This document shows, in pieces, positions 44,640 to 56,053 of a DNA stretch of 64,000 bases; within the stretch, counting starts at the first letter, position 1, and each line of letters begins with the position of its first letter. The translations under genes and the position numbers were made by a program. The DNA is from Phycomyces blakesleeanus NRRL 1555(-) (lineage: Eukaryota; Mucoromycota; Mucoromycetes; Mucorales; Phycomycetaceae): NCBI RefSeq assembly GCF_001638985.1, contig NW_017265134.1, positions 3,702,653 to 3,766,652 of the forward strand. The letters are read 5' to 3'. The notes below the pieces were generated by a model. That model did not search any database. It saw only the letters and a program-made list of their open reading frames with translations, and was not told the origin of the DNA.

Positions 44640-44876
44640 GAACACTCGATCTCGCCGCACAAGCTTGTGATACAAGCTGAAGATCTATCGGTTGTCAGAT
44701 ATTACTTTGATATATGCGCAATCAATTGTGAATCGGAAGCATCCGATGAAACCAAAGCTGGATATAAAGCTATGATGCAAGAACAAAACAACTTACAAAG
44801 CTTGAAAAACTTAGGATCTGATGCCTTAGATTGGGTTGCAAGAATCATAAATTGGCTCAAAGAAGGATATGTTTAA
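44640..44876 (+). CDS. Hypothetical terminal exon
   Basis: Open frame without an early ATG that reads IQAEDLSVVRYYFDICAINC, SEASDETKAGYKAMMQ and LDWVARIINWLKEGYV before TAA at 44874. The amphipathic, Glu/Lys-rich composition differs from chance AT-rich translations nearby. It could be the last exon of a spliced gene whose upstream exons (perhaps 43899-44160) I could not join in frame. No family recognised. Confidence 0.3.
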   Translation, partial: EHSISPHKLVIQAEDLSVVRYYFDICAINCESEASDETKAGYKAMMQEQNNLQSLKNLGSDALDWVARIINWLKEGYV

Positions 44877-45690
44877 AGACTAAGGAACAGTCCCTGACCT
44901 GCCGTTTTTGAATTCTGTAAAATGTACTATTATTGACTTGCTCTTGAATTGCATGCGTACACACACATATAACCAAAACGATGAAAGAACTGCCTATTGT
45001 GAACGGTTTCTTCCTATCTTTAAAGCCTTTGAGAATACAATAAAAGCAAATTGAACCATGTCTGGCAGGTATTATTCAATAATAATACCAAGATAGAAGC
45101 TTATTAATAGTAATCTGAATTTTTCTTAGTACATGATTTAGCAATGAAAATCGATTTTCCTACATCTTAAACGATACATTAAAGAATATGAAGACTAGAT
45201 CATATCACCTGAAGCTCTTTATATTAAAGTACAAATCAACCGCATTTGAGACCAGCAAAAAAAATCCGGCTTTAGACCTGCCATATCATCGAAAATACGA
45301 TAATGTCAATCCGATACATGATCAAGTCTCCTTCACAGTGGCAGGATGTTAAATACTGCTCTTCATCCATTAATCTTTCTTGTTCAAAAATACGTAGTTA
45401 TATAAAGGTGTTTGAACTCTTCGCTTTTGTCTTGGTGCGCATTTTGAAGATATAATATTACTTCTATTGGTAATAGTTTAATCCTTTTTAGAATGACATC
45501 AATGAACAGGAAAGGAATATTTTCCCAGTTGGAGCTAAAGTTTATGTGATTGGTTAAAGTTCTGACGGGCAAATCTGCCTGCTATTATTATTGTGAGTAG
45601 CAAATTCTGGAAAATTATAGACCCCCATATATATGTATGTATATATTCACTTAATATAGAATATTACAGATTTGATTATGTCTATCTAGC
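44877..45690. other. Intergenic, no recognisable feature
   Basis: AT-rich DNA without credible frames. Confidence 0.4.
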
Positions 45691-45699
45691 CACAGCTAT

Positions 45700-47268
45700 A
45701 TTTTATTTACTATGGGTTAGTTAAAGTCAATATAATAAAAATATGCTTATCCAAACAACAAACTTTCCTTTATTTTACTACCTATTTAGCTTCTAAAAAT
45801 TGAAACAATTGACATTTTCAATTCGACTATAGGTTATTTTATTTTTATCTTATCATTATTTCTATTAATTCAAAACTATAAGCTTTTATATATATAAGAT
45901 TTTGGGTCTGTGTCTTTGACCAATGAATTGGTCTTTGGCCATGTTTCTTATAATCCTAGAAACAATCTATATTTATATAACAATATTATATATAAATAAA
46001 AACAAGCTTACACCCCATATACTCCACGTGGCATGTAAGATGTACAGAAATGTTTGTGTCACTAAAGTTATAAGGAGTTCATATCGTACGCCATCGCTAA
46101 TCTTGTCTTTACGTTCCTATAAAAGAATATCTTGGTGCATAGATACTTTATACCATATGCTAAATGTCGGTAATGGGACTTTATAAAATTAATTTCATTT
46201 CTATTTTACTTTGCAACTTTAGATTTCTCGAATGTTTCTTATTAAATGATTTACTGTCATTATCAAAAAAAAGTTAAAGTTATGTATTTATAGATATATG
46301 ATACACCTCTTTAAGATGACAAGAAGAAACATACTATAAAAAAAAACAAGAGCTCTCCTTCTTTTTATGTAGATCATTTGCTTTTGGTGCCTTACAAACA
46401 TTATTACACTATTAGAAGTGAGTGGAAATATCGGTAGAGATTTTGGAAAATGTCTAGTGATTTCAAAGTCTTTATCAGAATTTTCATTCATATCCCATAG
46501 TAGCTGACTTGTATAATTATGGGTTTAAATATCTATAATTTTATATATAAAAAGACATTCTAGTGATGAGCAGGATTTCCACAATACATAGACATGCATA
46601 AGATTTATAAAGTCTATGAGTCATTGTGTATGTTTTCATACTTGACTCTTAAAGATTCAGTTTACCCCTGGCGTGCTCTATTAATTCCTTGAATATTGGC
46701 TTGGATTGCTTATTCCGTGTGCATATATTTTTTGTCGTTGGTAACTTGAAAGCAAAAATGCCTTTTTTGATACGCACTATGTCATTGGTTCCCACAAACT
46801 GGCTTGTATCCATGGATATTATACAATGATAATATCAAAGTAAAAATTAACAGTAATTTAACATCTACTTACAGCTACTATCGAATTGTAAACCACCGAG
46901 AATTTTCTTGTTAATCCTTATTAATATCAATATTGTTTATACAAAACCCATATCACTTTGTTACTTGCATGTTCTTTCTCCTTTTCTTTAATAATAAAAT
47001 ACATATAAAGAGGTTGTACAAATGGCTTTATCTAATATTATATTAGGTTGGTAAAGTAAAAAAGTTCATGATATTTTTATACTGGAGATACGTAACCAGG
47101 GTTTCATAAAATGTGTGCCTAATTCTAAATTTAACTTGATGTATTTTTACTTTTATCATTATTGATTTTGTGTGAAGCTATATAAGAAGCTCATTTTTGT
47201 ATTCTTTCTTTCTTTTGTATCTTTTCTCTTTTACACACCCATACACAACTATACACGCATACACATCT

Positions 47269-47301
<33 letters not shown>

Positions 47302-47376
47302 AGTATATATACTACAGATATATACGCACACACATATATATACATATAAAGATATTCTGCATTACACTACACGTTT
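45700..47376. repeat. Segmental duplication copy B (upstream of member 3)
   Basis: Diverged copy of blocks in 39191-41609, shorter by several hundred bases. A TATATAAG box occurs at 47179-47186, about 190 bp before the member 3 start. TA and CA microsatellites fill the leader. Confidence 0.7.
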
Positions 47377-48402
47377 ATGGACACACCAGATATTTTTTTT
47401 ACCTCTACTTCAACTGCTTATTTACATTCACCAACAACCATCGAGACCCCTTTATTGATTGATCCACAATTTATAGAAGCCACTCTTGATCTACCCTTTG
47501 AACATACCCCTTCTTTTGGTTTTCTTAGTTTTTCCCATGCTTATTTTGACCATTCATTTGTCTTTAATCCAGTTATCACCAACAATTTTGAATCCTTGGA
47601 TGGCCAACTGATTCCGATGACTAACCTCATAACTGGGGTTTCTTCTTCTTTTGAACCATCTGGCATATATTCTGACCTGGATTTAAACCAAAACAACATC
47701 AACCTTCAGGAGTTGGCTTACGGCAATCGTATTGAATCAATTGCGTCTACAAGCCCTTCGAATGCACTGTCTATGATCGGTCCACTAGACGAAAGTACAA
47801 TAATTGCACCAAACCAGAATAATGAAATGACATTCCCTGTTCCACACACCACACCAGATTTTGTACTCTCATCCTCGCCATCTCAAGTAAAATTGCCAGG
47901 CCCAGAACCAGCATTAACATGGTCACCTTGCAACTCCAATACAGGTCCTTCTTGTCCACGAATCTCAAATACCCCAAAAATTTCTAACCGGAATTTCGAT
48001 GGTAAATATGCACTTTATATATTTATCTATAGCGTGAATTTAAAGTCTAATAGACATAAAATACATTAAAAATATTTCCAGCTAAAAAAGACCTAAATTA
48101 TAATGATTTTTTTAGATATTGAAAAAAGAATAATTCATTATAGTCCCCCCAAAACCACTCCAAAAGGCAACCCAAATTCTCGCAAGGTTAAGAGTAAAAG
48201 CTCTTATAAAGTAACTTACGACTGCCCAGAATGCGAATACTGGAGTGATCGAGCGGGCAACATAAAAAGACACGTAGAAAATCATAAACCAAACCACAAA
48301 GGGCAAACATGCTCAAAATGCTCAAAATCTTTTAGCAGCGGCTTCAATCTCAAAAGGCATAGGACCTCTAGTAAAGCATGCAACTCTAATAACTTAAAAT
48401 AA
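47377..48402 (+). CDS. Two-finger C2H2 family protein, member 3
   Basis: Exon 1 47377-48001, phase-1 intron, exon 2 48116-48402; 303 aa. It starts MDTPDIFFTSTSTAYLHS, keeping MDTP of members 1 and 2. The exon 1 region GQLIPMTNLITGVSSSFEP and LQELAYGNRIESIASTS aligns with LIPMIDSSGL and LQELSLRDPIEPI of member 2, so the two are the closest pair. Exon 2: NPNSRKVKSKSSYK, finger 1 CPECEYWSDRAGNIKRHVEN then His, finger 2 CSKCSKSFSSGFNLKRHRTS then Cys after H-x6. The last residues are Asn-rich. Confidence 0.85.
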
Positions 48403-48567
48403 AAAAAAGTATAAAATAAAAAATAATTTTCGCCAGATTCCTCTCGTTTTCTTTTACGAAAAAAATCGAGTGTGTAACAAAGCTTGTTATCCAACTTTGT
48501 ACTGTATATATATATATATACTACTTTAATGAAAATAGTGGTACAGACCCTGGAAATTTACAGTATA

Positions 48568-49909
48568 CAGTCTCATCAATTAAATGAAAGAAATTTTTAG
48601 CTTCCACCAAAGTGAAAAAATAACATCCTTAACTCTCTCTTCATTGTTTGTCTACTTTTACTTAAACCACTTTCAAAATCATTGGAATAAGAATATATAA
48701 CCTTTAAATATTAAGAAAAATAACTTTTATTGAAAGTTTAATATTTAGTAACATCACCACGGGCTTTCTTCATACGGACTATGCGAGTTGTCATAGACAT
48801 GCAGTAGGCCTTGCATACTGCAACCGGTATTTTCTTCCATTCTTCATGGATAACCTTGTCTAGCTCCTTAATAGTTCTTGGAGCTGGTACTCTTGCCCTT
48901 ACCATCCGACCCAAATGAGCCCTTAGGTTCTCAATAGGACTGAGATCTGGGCTATTTGGCGGCCATTTTATTATTGGTACATTATGGGTCTTTTTCCAGT
49001 TCTCAACAAGTTTTGACTTATGACAAGGAGCATTGTCTTCTTGGTAAATAAACTCCCCGTCATGTCTTTCACTTAGGCGACCATAAAATGGGAGCAACTT
49101 TCTTTCCAAAAGGTTTATATAGCCAAATTGGTCAAGGCTGTTAATAATCGTTTTTAGTGGGCCTACTCCTCCTGCCCACACACAGCCCCAAACCATCACC
49201 GAACCACCTCCAAACTGTACTCTAGGCATGATACAATCAGACTTGAACTTCTCTAGAGGAAAGCGCCAAATTCTAAGGTTTCCATCCTTTGGGAAAACCA
49301 TAAAGCGAGACTCATCGCTCCAAATCACACGATCCCATCTTTGATTGGTTTCTTTGCAACGTTTAGCAAACAACAATCGTTTCTTTTTATGTGTTCTGGA
49401 TAGCCTTGGCTTAAACACAGGATGGCAAGAAGACATTCCGATCTTACGAATAGCTTTGCGGATGGTATTCTTGCAAATGTACTTGCCAATCATGAGTCTC
49501 ATGGCGTTTGTGAGTTCTCCAAGTGTGGCATTACGATCTTTCTTCATTTCGTTTTTAAGCTGGCGTAAATCTCTCTCACCCAAAATTGATGGACGTCCTT
49601 GGCGTTTTTCTGTTAATGGCGTGCCATTCTGTTTCCATCTTTGAACTGTGCTATGTACAGTTGTCATGGGTATGCCTGTCTTCTCCGAAATGGCAGTCAA
49701 TGAAATATTATGGAGAGCACCACCGATAATAAGTCCTTTTTCATAGTCTGAAAGCTCTTTTCGTTTCTTAGGAATACTTTTATTGATTTGCTGAGACATT
49801 GTGAGATTTGAATGAGAAGAGTTTTTAAAAAAAGCACAACAACTTTGCATTAAAGATATTCTATTTAGTTGAGTTTAAACTTTTTTCTTTCATTTATTGT
49901 ATGGGTCTG
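48568..49909 (-). mobile_element. Tc1/mariner element 1, apparently intact
   Basis: About 1342 bp bounded by TA target dinucleotides (48566-48567 and 49910-49911). Inverted ends share CAGACCC/CAGTCTC-type termini followed by AATAAATGAAAGAAA or ATTAAATGAAAGAAA. It encodes a full-length transposase on the minus strand and lies directly downstream of zinc-finger member 3. Confidence 0.8.
48738..49799 (-). CDS. Tc1-like transposase, DD34E
   Basis: 353 aa from MSQQINKSIPKKRKELSDYE; an in-frame Met 17 codons upstream is less likely because it lacks homology. N-terminal helix-turn-helix: NISLTAISEKTGIPMTTVHS then TVQRWKQNG, plus a second DNA-binding region with GRPSILGERDLRQL. The catalytic core has IWSDESRFMVF (first Asp), YQEDNAPCHKSK (second Asp) and SPDLSPIENLRAHLG (Glu). 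The spacing between the last two is 34 residues. No internal stop or frameshift, so it may be active. Confidence 0.93.
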   Translation of the reverse strand: MSQQINKSIPKKRKELSDYEKGLIIGGALHNISLTAISEKTGIPMTTVHSTVQRWKQNGTPLTEKRQGRPSILGERDLRQLKNEMKKDRNATLGELTNAMRLMIGKYICKNTIRKAIRKIGMSSCHPVFKPRLSRTHKKKRLLFAKRCKETNQRWDRVIWSDESRFMVFPKDGNLRIWRFPLEKFKSDCIMPRVQFGGGSVMVWGCVWAGGVGPLKTIINSLDQFGYINLLERKLLPFYGRLSERHDGEFIYQEDNAPCHKSKLVENWKKTHNVPIIKWPPNSPDLSPIENLRAHLGRMVRARVPAPRTIKELDKVIHEEWKKIPVAVCKAYCMSMTTRIVRMKKARGDVTKY

Positions 49910-49911
49910 TA

Positions 49912-50727
49912 TATGAAAAACGTGACTATGAAGGGATGTGATAATGTAGATGATGACGAGGAAAAAATTGAAGAGGAAAATAGTTGGAGAAGAAGAGAGA
50001 TGAATTAGGGTGGGCGAAGCTAGAGAACACACAACACCCATGTCAATAGTAATGTTCATCGTGTCACATCGTAATGCTCAAACCTATAATAATAATAATG
50101 ATAAGAAACATTCAGTAAGTACACACCATAATTTTAAAACTTATAATATATAAAGAAAGACTTCTTACACACGGCTTCCATCTATCTCACTACTCTGCAC
50201 TTTTTACACAGCGCAAATACTCTACTGTCAAAACTTTCTTAGTATTTTTAAATAAAATCACTGTTAAATTATACTCTCATTCTTTTTACAGCTTTTACTT
50301 CAATCAAATCGACTCAGTATTCCCCTACCCATATATCTTATTTATCTCAATATATTTACAGAAACAAAAAACTATTGTAGTTTGTATACGTACTGCCTTT
50401 AATTACAAAAAATATCTTTTATTTTTTGTTGCTTATTATTTATTTAGATCTAGAATTAATTTTAAGTGAAGTATGCATGTGTGTGCCCAAATAAATTTAT
50501 GTGTGTCCAAGTAGATTTGTGTGAGCAAATTTTGCCATATGGGTAGATTCTGTCTAGTAGGTAGATTTTGTGTGGCCCTAGGTAGATTTTGTGTGTCCTT
50601 ATGTAGATTTTTGAATACCAGTCGTAGCACATCAGAGGTGAAATTACTAAAAGAAGGTAATTTAAATAGTTAAAAAAAATAAAGGTCTTTATTTATTGAT
50701 ATCTGTATTGTATTTATACTATTTTTT
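49912..50727. other. Intergenic, AT-rich
   Basis: Contains a degenerate tandem motif with GTGTG...GTAGATTTTGTGTG at about 50480-50610 (units near 28-35 bp). No gene seen. Confidence 0.4.
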
Positions 50728-50900
50728 TGTATGGAGCCAGGGAAAAGCTCAGGATTTTATTAAAGGTCTTTGATTGAATAGGAAAAGAGAAAATTAAAAT
50801 ATTTGTTTGTAAGGTTTTGTAAGTTATAATGTTTTTGGCTTTTAAATTTTATGGTCGTTTTTGTTTTGTTTTTTATACTATTTGTTAATTGTTAATGAAT
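50728..50900 (+). repeat. REP2, copy 1
   Basis: Shares TTTGTATGGAGC, GCTCAG.TTTATTAAAG, AAAAGAGAAAATTA, ATTTGTTTG and ATGTTTTTGGCTTTT with 57500-57640 in the same order and orientation. It lies 90 bp before a truncated REP1 copy. Confidence 0.65.
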
Positions 50901-50989
50901 ATATAAGTATTAAATTTTAATGTTAAGAATAACTTTTATTGTTCAATACTAAAAATTATAAAATAGCAAACTTTAAAAAAAAAACAGAC

Positions 50990-51232
50990 TTTACAATCAA
51001 ACACTGGTTTCTTGTTGCTAGTTAATTTAACAAATTAATAATTCTCAAAACTATTACACATCAGACACATGTATACTACAGACTTATGTAATATAAGCTA
51101 CTCATTATATAGCATGAATTTGAATTAAAATAGATTTTAATAGTACCAGATTAAATATTAGTATTTTATCTTTTTAAAAAAATAACACTCAAAGTATATA
51201 CTTTTTCTTTAATATTGAGATACCAGCCCAAA
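50990..51232 (+). repeat. REP1, copy 4 (truncated at its start)
   Basis: Diverged copy that begins CAATCAAACACTGGTTTCTT and ends near ATTGAGATACCAG. It aligns with 52660-52890. Confidence 0.55.
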
Positions 51233-52622
51233 ATCAATTACATATATCTCAATTACAATGTAGTATAATATTTAAATAAAGTTATAATTAGAATAAGAGG
51301 GTCGATTATTTGTTATCAAATAATAATAAAAAATTAAAGATTAATTGAAAAGTTGTAAAAAAAAGCAAAAACAAAATAAAATAAAATAAAATAATTAATT
51401 TAAATTTCAAATGCCCAATCTTTTTTGTAGATTGCAGAGCATTTTTGGATCTCAGCTGTTTTAAGAATTTTTTAGTGCTCAAAAACACCTAGGAGCGTAG
51501 CAATTTTGTGAGGCTAGAAAAATCCCTCCACAAAAAAAAATGCGGCGGTGTTTCAATATATTGTTTCTCCTAATGTCGTATAATCAAAAAAACAAAATTT
51601 CCTCACTTCGTAGTTGGAATCTTACTTTAGAAAAAAATCGTACTAAACTGTCTATTTTTTAAATGCTACAAATAAAGTAGCAAAAGTAGCAAAAAAAATG
51701 TCGGCAAGTGAAAATTAAATAATTGGATTTCACATATAATATTGCACTTTGATTGAGTATATATGTTTTTTTTTTAAAAAAAATTAAAAAATAAATAAAT
51801 AACTATATTCTTTTAATTTTTTTGTCATATATAATGTAGAGAGTTAGTTAATAATTTAATAAGTGTAAAAAATATAATAATATGATCTTCACTGCTTTGT
51901 TTTTATATATAATGATCAGTGGTTATAAATTAATATTTAATTAATATTTTGAGTGTGTATTTTTTTTTGCCAAATTAGCCTACTTAATTAAATAGAAAAC
52001 ATATTTAAAATTAATGTCTGTTCAACCATTTAATAATAAGTCTTAAATTACTCTAATAACCTAGTACATTTCATGTTTTTATCTCTAACAAATAAAAAAA
52101 GAACAAGAAATTAAAGAAAAGCAACAACTTGCTTTATTTATTTTTTGAATACAATGATCGATCCTAAATCACTTGTAAAGATAACATGAATATCTTCTTT
52201 GCACAAACTATATAATGATGTGTATCTTAATATATATATATCACTGTATTCAGATCACACAAGTAATAAATTATACTGAATTGAATACTGAAAATTCAGC
52301 AAGCTACTTTTATAATAGTGCCCATAAAAGATAATTGCGGTTTATAAACTCAAATAATAATAAATATTTAATAATATTTAATAATCTAATAATTATTCTT
52401 AGTATAGTAAGATTATTGAACGTTAATGAATATTTCAATATCCAATAAAGTTTAATAATCATCAAGAGAAGTATTAAGAAAAGATTATTTTGAATTTATT
52501 TATTTTTTGTTTGTTAGTTGATTGATTCGAAGCCTTAATATTATTTTCTTTTTGAAAATAAATTTAAAAAAATTAGCACTATTCTGTGAAAAATTCAGTG
52601 GAATTTGGGAATAGCAATATAT
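51233..52622. other. Gene-free AT-rich DNA
   Basis: Very AT-rich with many A and T homopolymers; the 60-codon minus-strand frame at 51306-51488 is not credible. Confidence 0.4.
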
Positions 52623-52892
52623 TTGTGGTATACACACCACAATCGAGTGAAGAGCAGACCTCACAACCAAACACTGGTTCCTTCTTTCTAATGAATCTGG
52701 CAAGCTACCACTATTCGGAATTGTTACACACCAAGCACACGTACACTACACACCCATACAGTGTAAACCAACCATTATGCTACAGGGACTTGAATTACAG
52801 GGATTTTAATAGTAACAGATATAAACAATATTATTTTGTCTATTTAATAAATAGTACTTTCACAGTATCTAATTTTTTTATTATTGAGATAC
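52623..52892 (+). repeat. REP1, copy 3
   Basis: Full-length-like copy starting TTGTGGTATACACACCACAA. From about 52710 to 52920 a shorter inverted pair (ACTATTCGGAATTGTTA and TAACAATCCCGAATAGT) brackets the 3' half. This may mark the real element ends here or a nested element. Confidence 0.65.
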
Positions 52893-52918
52893 TAACCTAA
52901 TAACAATCCCGAATAGTT

Positions 52919-53242
52919 CACCATGTTTTGGAAATTGCGTTCCTGGAACGCAGCACCCTCGCCCTCCTTGTGCACTATGACTTCAATGACAAGATCGTCC
53001 AGCTCTCTACAAACATTGGTGTATCTATAAAGACCAATTTTGATTCTTTGGATCATCGGATTATTACTGATCCAGCACACGCCTATAAACCCGAAGATGA
53101 ATGCCCACAACTTGCATATAAGCTACACCGCCAACGTCTCCTAGCCCTCTGTCTTCGTCTCCCTCTCCCGTCTGCCTTGTCCAGTATTTGGAAGACCGAA
53201 ATCTTTTGTCTGGGCTTCCAGGCAGAGCCACTGGCATGGTGA
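52919..53242 (+). CDS. Hypothetical frame, possibly a gene fragment
   Basis: A 104-codon frame reads AFLERSTLALLVHYDFNDKI, FDSLDHRIITDPAHAYKPED and CPQLAYKLHRQRLLALCLRL. Base composition is more balanced than the surroundings, which suggests former coding DNA. It begins right after a REP1 copy. No family recognised; it may be a captured host fragment or part of the element. Confidence 0.3.
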   Translation, partial: HHVLEIAFLERSTLALLVHYDFNDKIVQLSTNIGVSIKTNFDSLDHRIITDPAHAYKPEDECPQLAYKLHRQRLLALCLRLPLPSALSSIWKTEIFCLGFQAEPLAW

Positions 53243-54107
53243 TAGGATAAATAAGCTTTCTTATTGTTTTCTTCCCTAGATTTGTCTTGTTCCTTCTTAG
53301 TTTTTCTTATTTTAATTTGTTTTATCTATTCTCCATCCCTTATTCAGTTTTATTGATCATGTTTCTGCTTTTTTCTATCTTATTTATTTTGCTGCAGTTC
53401 TCTTGTGTAGCCCAAATGCCAAACTGGGCAAGATCTAGAAAAACTCACGATAAAATATTTTCACCTGTCTATATCAAGTATCATTATTTTGGTTGAATTT
53501 TCCTTCAAAGAGTTGGATTGTCAAATACAATTCCTTTATTATTCAAGCCATTATACTTAAATTAGCAATTTTCAAGCTAATTTCAAGCCTTTTTTTCCCC
53601 TTTTTTATATTATATATGTTTAATCAATGACATTCGTTTCAATATAGAAACAAAAATGTTATCATATTAAATTTCTGTATATCTATTTATCTATTTAGCT
53701 GTTTTTACAGCTATTTTTTTTTTATTTTTCTTTAATTTCTGTTTAAATAAATAAAGTACTAGATATTTACTTTGTATCCTTCAGCTCAATATTCTTTATA
53801 TTTTATAATATATATATATCTAGATGTGTAGCTTTTCTTTAGAAACATTTCCAAGTTTATCAATTGGTTCCTCCTTTTTTTTACTATTTTTATATGATTG
53901 GATCGTTTACTCAATAAAATAGGCTGCTCATCCACTCTATAGTAAATATATAATCAGTCTCGTCTAAGAAAAAGCTACTTTGAAATATAATTGAAAGTCA
54001 CGTGTGCACTCAACTAGGTATTTAAACTGTGAATATAAGAATTTCTGTAAAATCTTGGTTTCTCTTCATCTTCATCTTCTTATTTTACTTGTTCAATTAC
54101 CCACATA
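53243..54107. other. Intergenic, T-rich
   Basis: No credible gene. The region just before 54108 has TATTTAAA (54019-54026) and a CT-rich leader that serve member 4. Confidence 0.4.
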
Positions 54108-54538
54108 ATGACCAATCAAATGTGAGTTTGACCAACTATCTTATATATGCATTATTTTCTTTTTACTATAATGCTTCTTGCGAGCATAAAGACATAAACA
54201 TAAATACTCACAATATGTACATGTTTGTATATAGAAATGAACTCCCTGATAGATATCATTGGATCCCTTGGATTTACGAAACAAGAGCTTCAAATAACTT
54301 ATATACGGGTACTGTCGGTCAGGATATGCAGAATAGTAATGTCCGTACTACTATAAAGTACTCGTGTAAATCCTGCCAGTTCTGGTCCTATCGCAAATCA
54401 CATCTTACAAGGCACACTTTAACACATCAACTAAAATGCCCCCTTTGTGAGAAGAAGCTTTCAAACAGCTTTAATCTCGAAAGACATAAGAGAATTTTCC
54501 ATATGATCCCCACAAATAATGATGTACCCAACGTATGA
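54108..54538 (+). CDS. Two-finger C2H2 family protein, member 4 (short)
   Basis: Two models. A continuous frame from 54029 gives 169 aa with a hydrophobic N-terminus unlike the family. A spliced model (exon 54108-54121, donor GTGAGT, acceptor AG at 54251-54252, exon 54253-54538) gives about 99 aa starting MTNQ; I prefer it because a CT-rich leader and TATA-like box precede it as in other members. Fingers: CKSCQFWSYRKSHLTRHTLTH (C2H2) and CPLCEKKLSNSFNLERHKRI then FH (C-x2-C-x12-H-x4-H). The long Pro/Ser N-terminal region of members 1-3 is absent, so this is a truncated or divergent member. Confidence 0.6.
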
Positions 54539-56053
54539 TACTACATCATTACTTCTCTTTCTCTCTCTCTCTCTCTCTTTATTCCTTTAACATTTAATGT
54601 CATTGCGTTTATCCCCCACTAAATTCATATATACAAATGTGCCTGTGTGTGTTTTTATATAATTTGATCATATTTTTGAAAAGCTAATTATTTAATTACC
54701 AATTGTGTGATTTGTTATTCAGAAAGTTGTGTAAATAAATGATATTACTAATAGTAAAGGATACTGCTGTACTGTCTACAAATAAATATATTTAGCGCAA
54801 GATGTGTACTTGCTTAATAGAAATAGAAACTCATAAAGCGCATATAGATCCAGATGTATGATTTTATTTGCTTAAAAAAATACATTTGTGTGCGTTTATA
54901 AAAGTCTCCAGAAATAATTATGATGGTAATATTAGTAATAGACATATATTACTGTATGATATCTTTCTTTTCACTATCAGTTCAATAATGGTGCAATCGT
55001 ATACCTTTACCTTTACCATCATCATTTTTCTATTTCAAAAGGATGAATCAAGTTAGGGTGCAATGGCGTATCATATTTTCTCTCTCTCTCTCTGTCATCT
55101 ATATATATATATATATACTTTAAAAATTAAAAAGCAGTAGTTTTTATTAAGAAAAGACAAGCCGTCGATCTAAATTGATAGATAGAACTCTTGTTCAAAA
55201 TACTATATTTGAGCCATTAAATAAAAAGAAATAATAGTAATCAAGACTCTTAACTACCCTTTCAATTGAATGATATTTACTAAAAACAAGATACCGCATT
55301 ATAATTATGTAGTTTGATTTCGATAAAGCATAAGTTAGCATGAAGGACTTTGGGTCCAGTAACTCCTTTGCCCATTTCCATTGTGGCCATTTTGCAGATT
55401 TGCTCTATGGGACTGCGAATAAAAGTGCTTAAAAATATTATTAAATCGAGCTTTGACTGTATTACTCAAGTACTGACACAGTGTGTGTTCTTTTGGTTTC
55501 GCTCAGACCACAAATATCCTGCAAAGAAGTATGACGCTCTTTGCAGGTTTTCCTTCAATCCCCTTGCACAAGGTATACCCTTATGCATTGTATTTCATCA
55601 TTGGTACTGCTTTAATAGAGCTTTATGACAAAGTAGTATAGATTGTTCACATATAAAAGTCTTCAGATGAAGCAATAATAAAACAAAATCCTTATCTATC
55701 TTTATTTTATTGATCAAATCCCTTATTTACTTTTGTCTATACATTTATTTCATCGTCACTGACTTATAACAACTCTTCGCGATAGTTATAAGCATACTTC
55801 TTGATATATTTGTCCTTTCTATACGCATTTTATTACATCTCTTTACTGTTGGATAGACCCGAGCTTTATCACAGTAATTCATCTCTATCTCTCTATATAT
55901 TTGCCTTCTGAACTCGTTGGCAACTATAGTTTAATTTATTATTTTTCTGACAAAGTTGCACCACACCAACTCAACACTTGTCACTAGGAATAAAGGAAGA
56001 GAAGTGAAAAAAAAAAGATATGAAATACATAGATACATAGATACATAAAATTA
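54539..56053. other. Intergenic between members 4 and 5
   Basis: Contains CT and TA microsatellites (54555-54580, 55081-55118). The 92-codon frame at 55350-55628 has somewhat balanced composition but no recognised domain. Confidence 0.4.

Noticed and set aside
49345..49644. 99-codon plus-strand frame
   Set aside because: It is antisense to the Tc1 transposase core.
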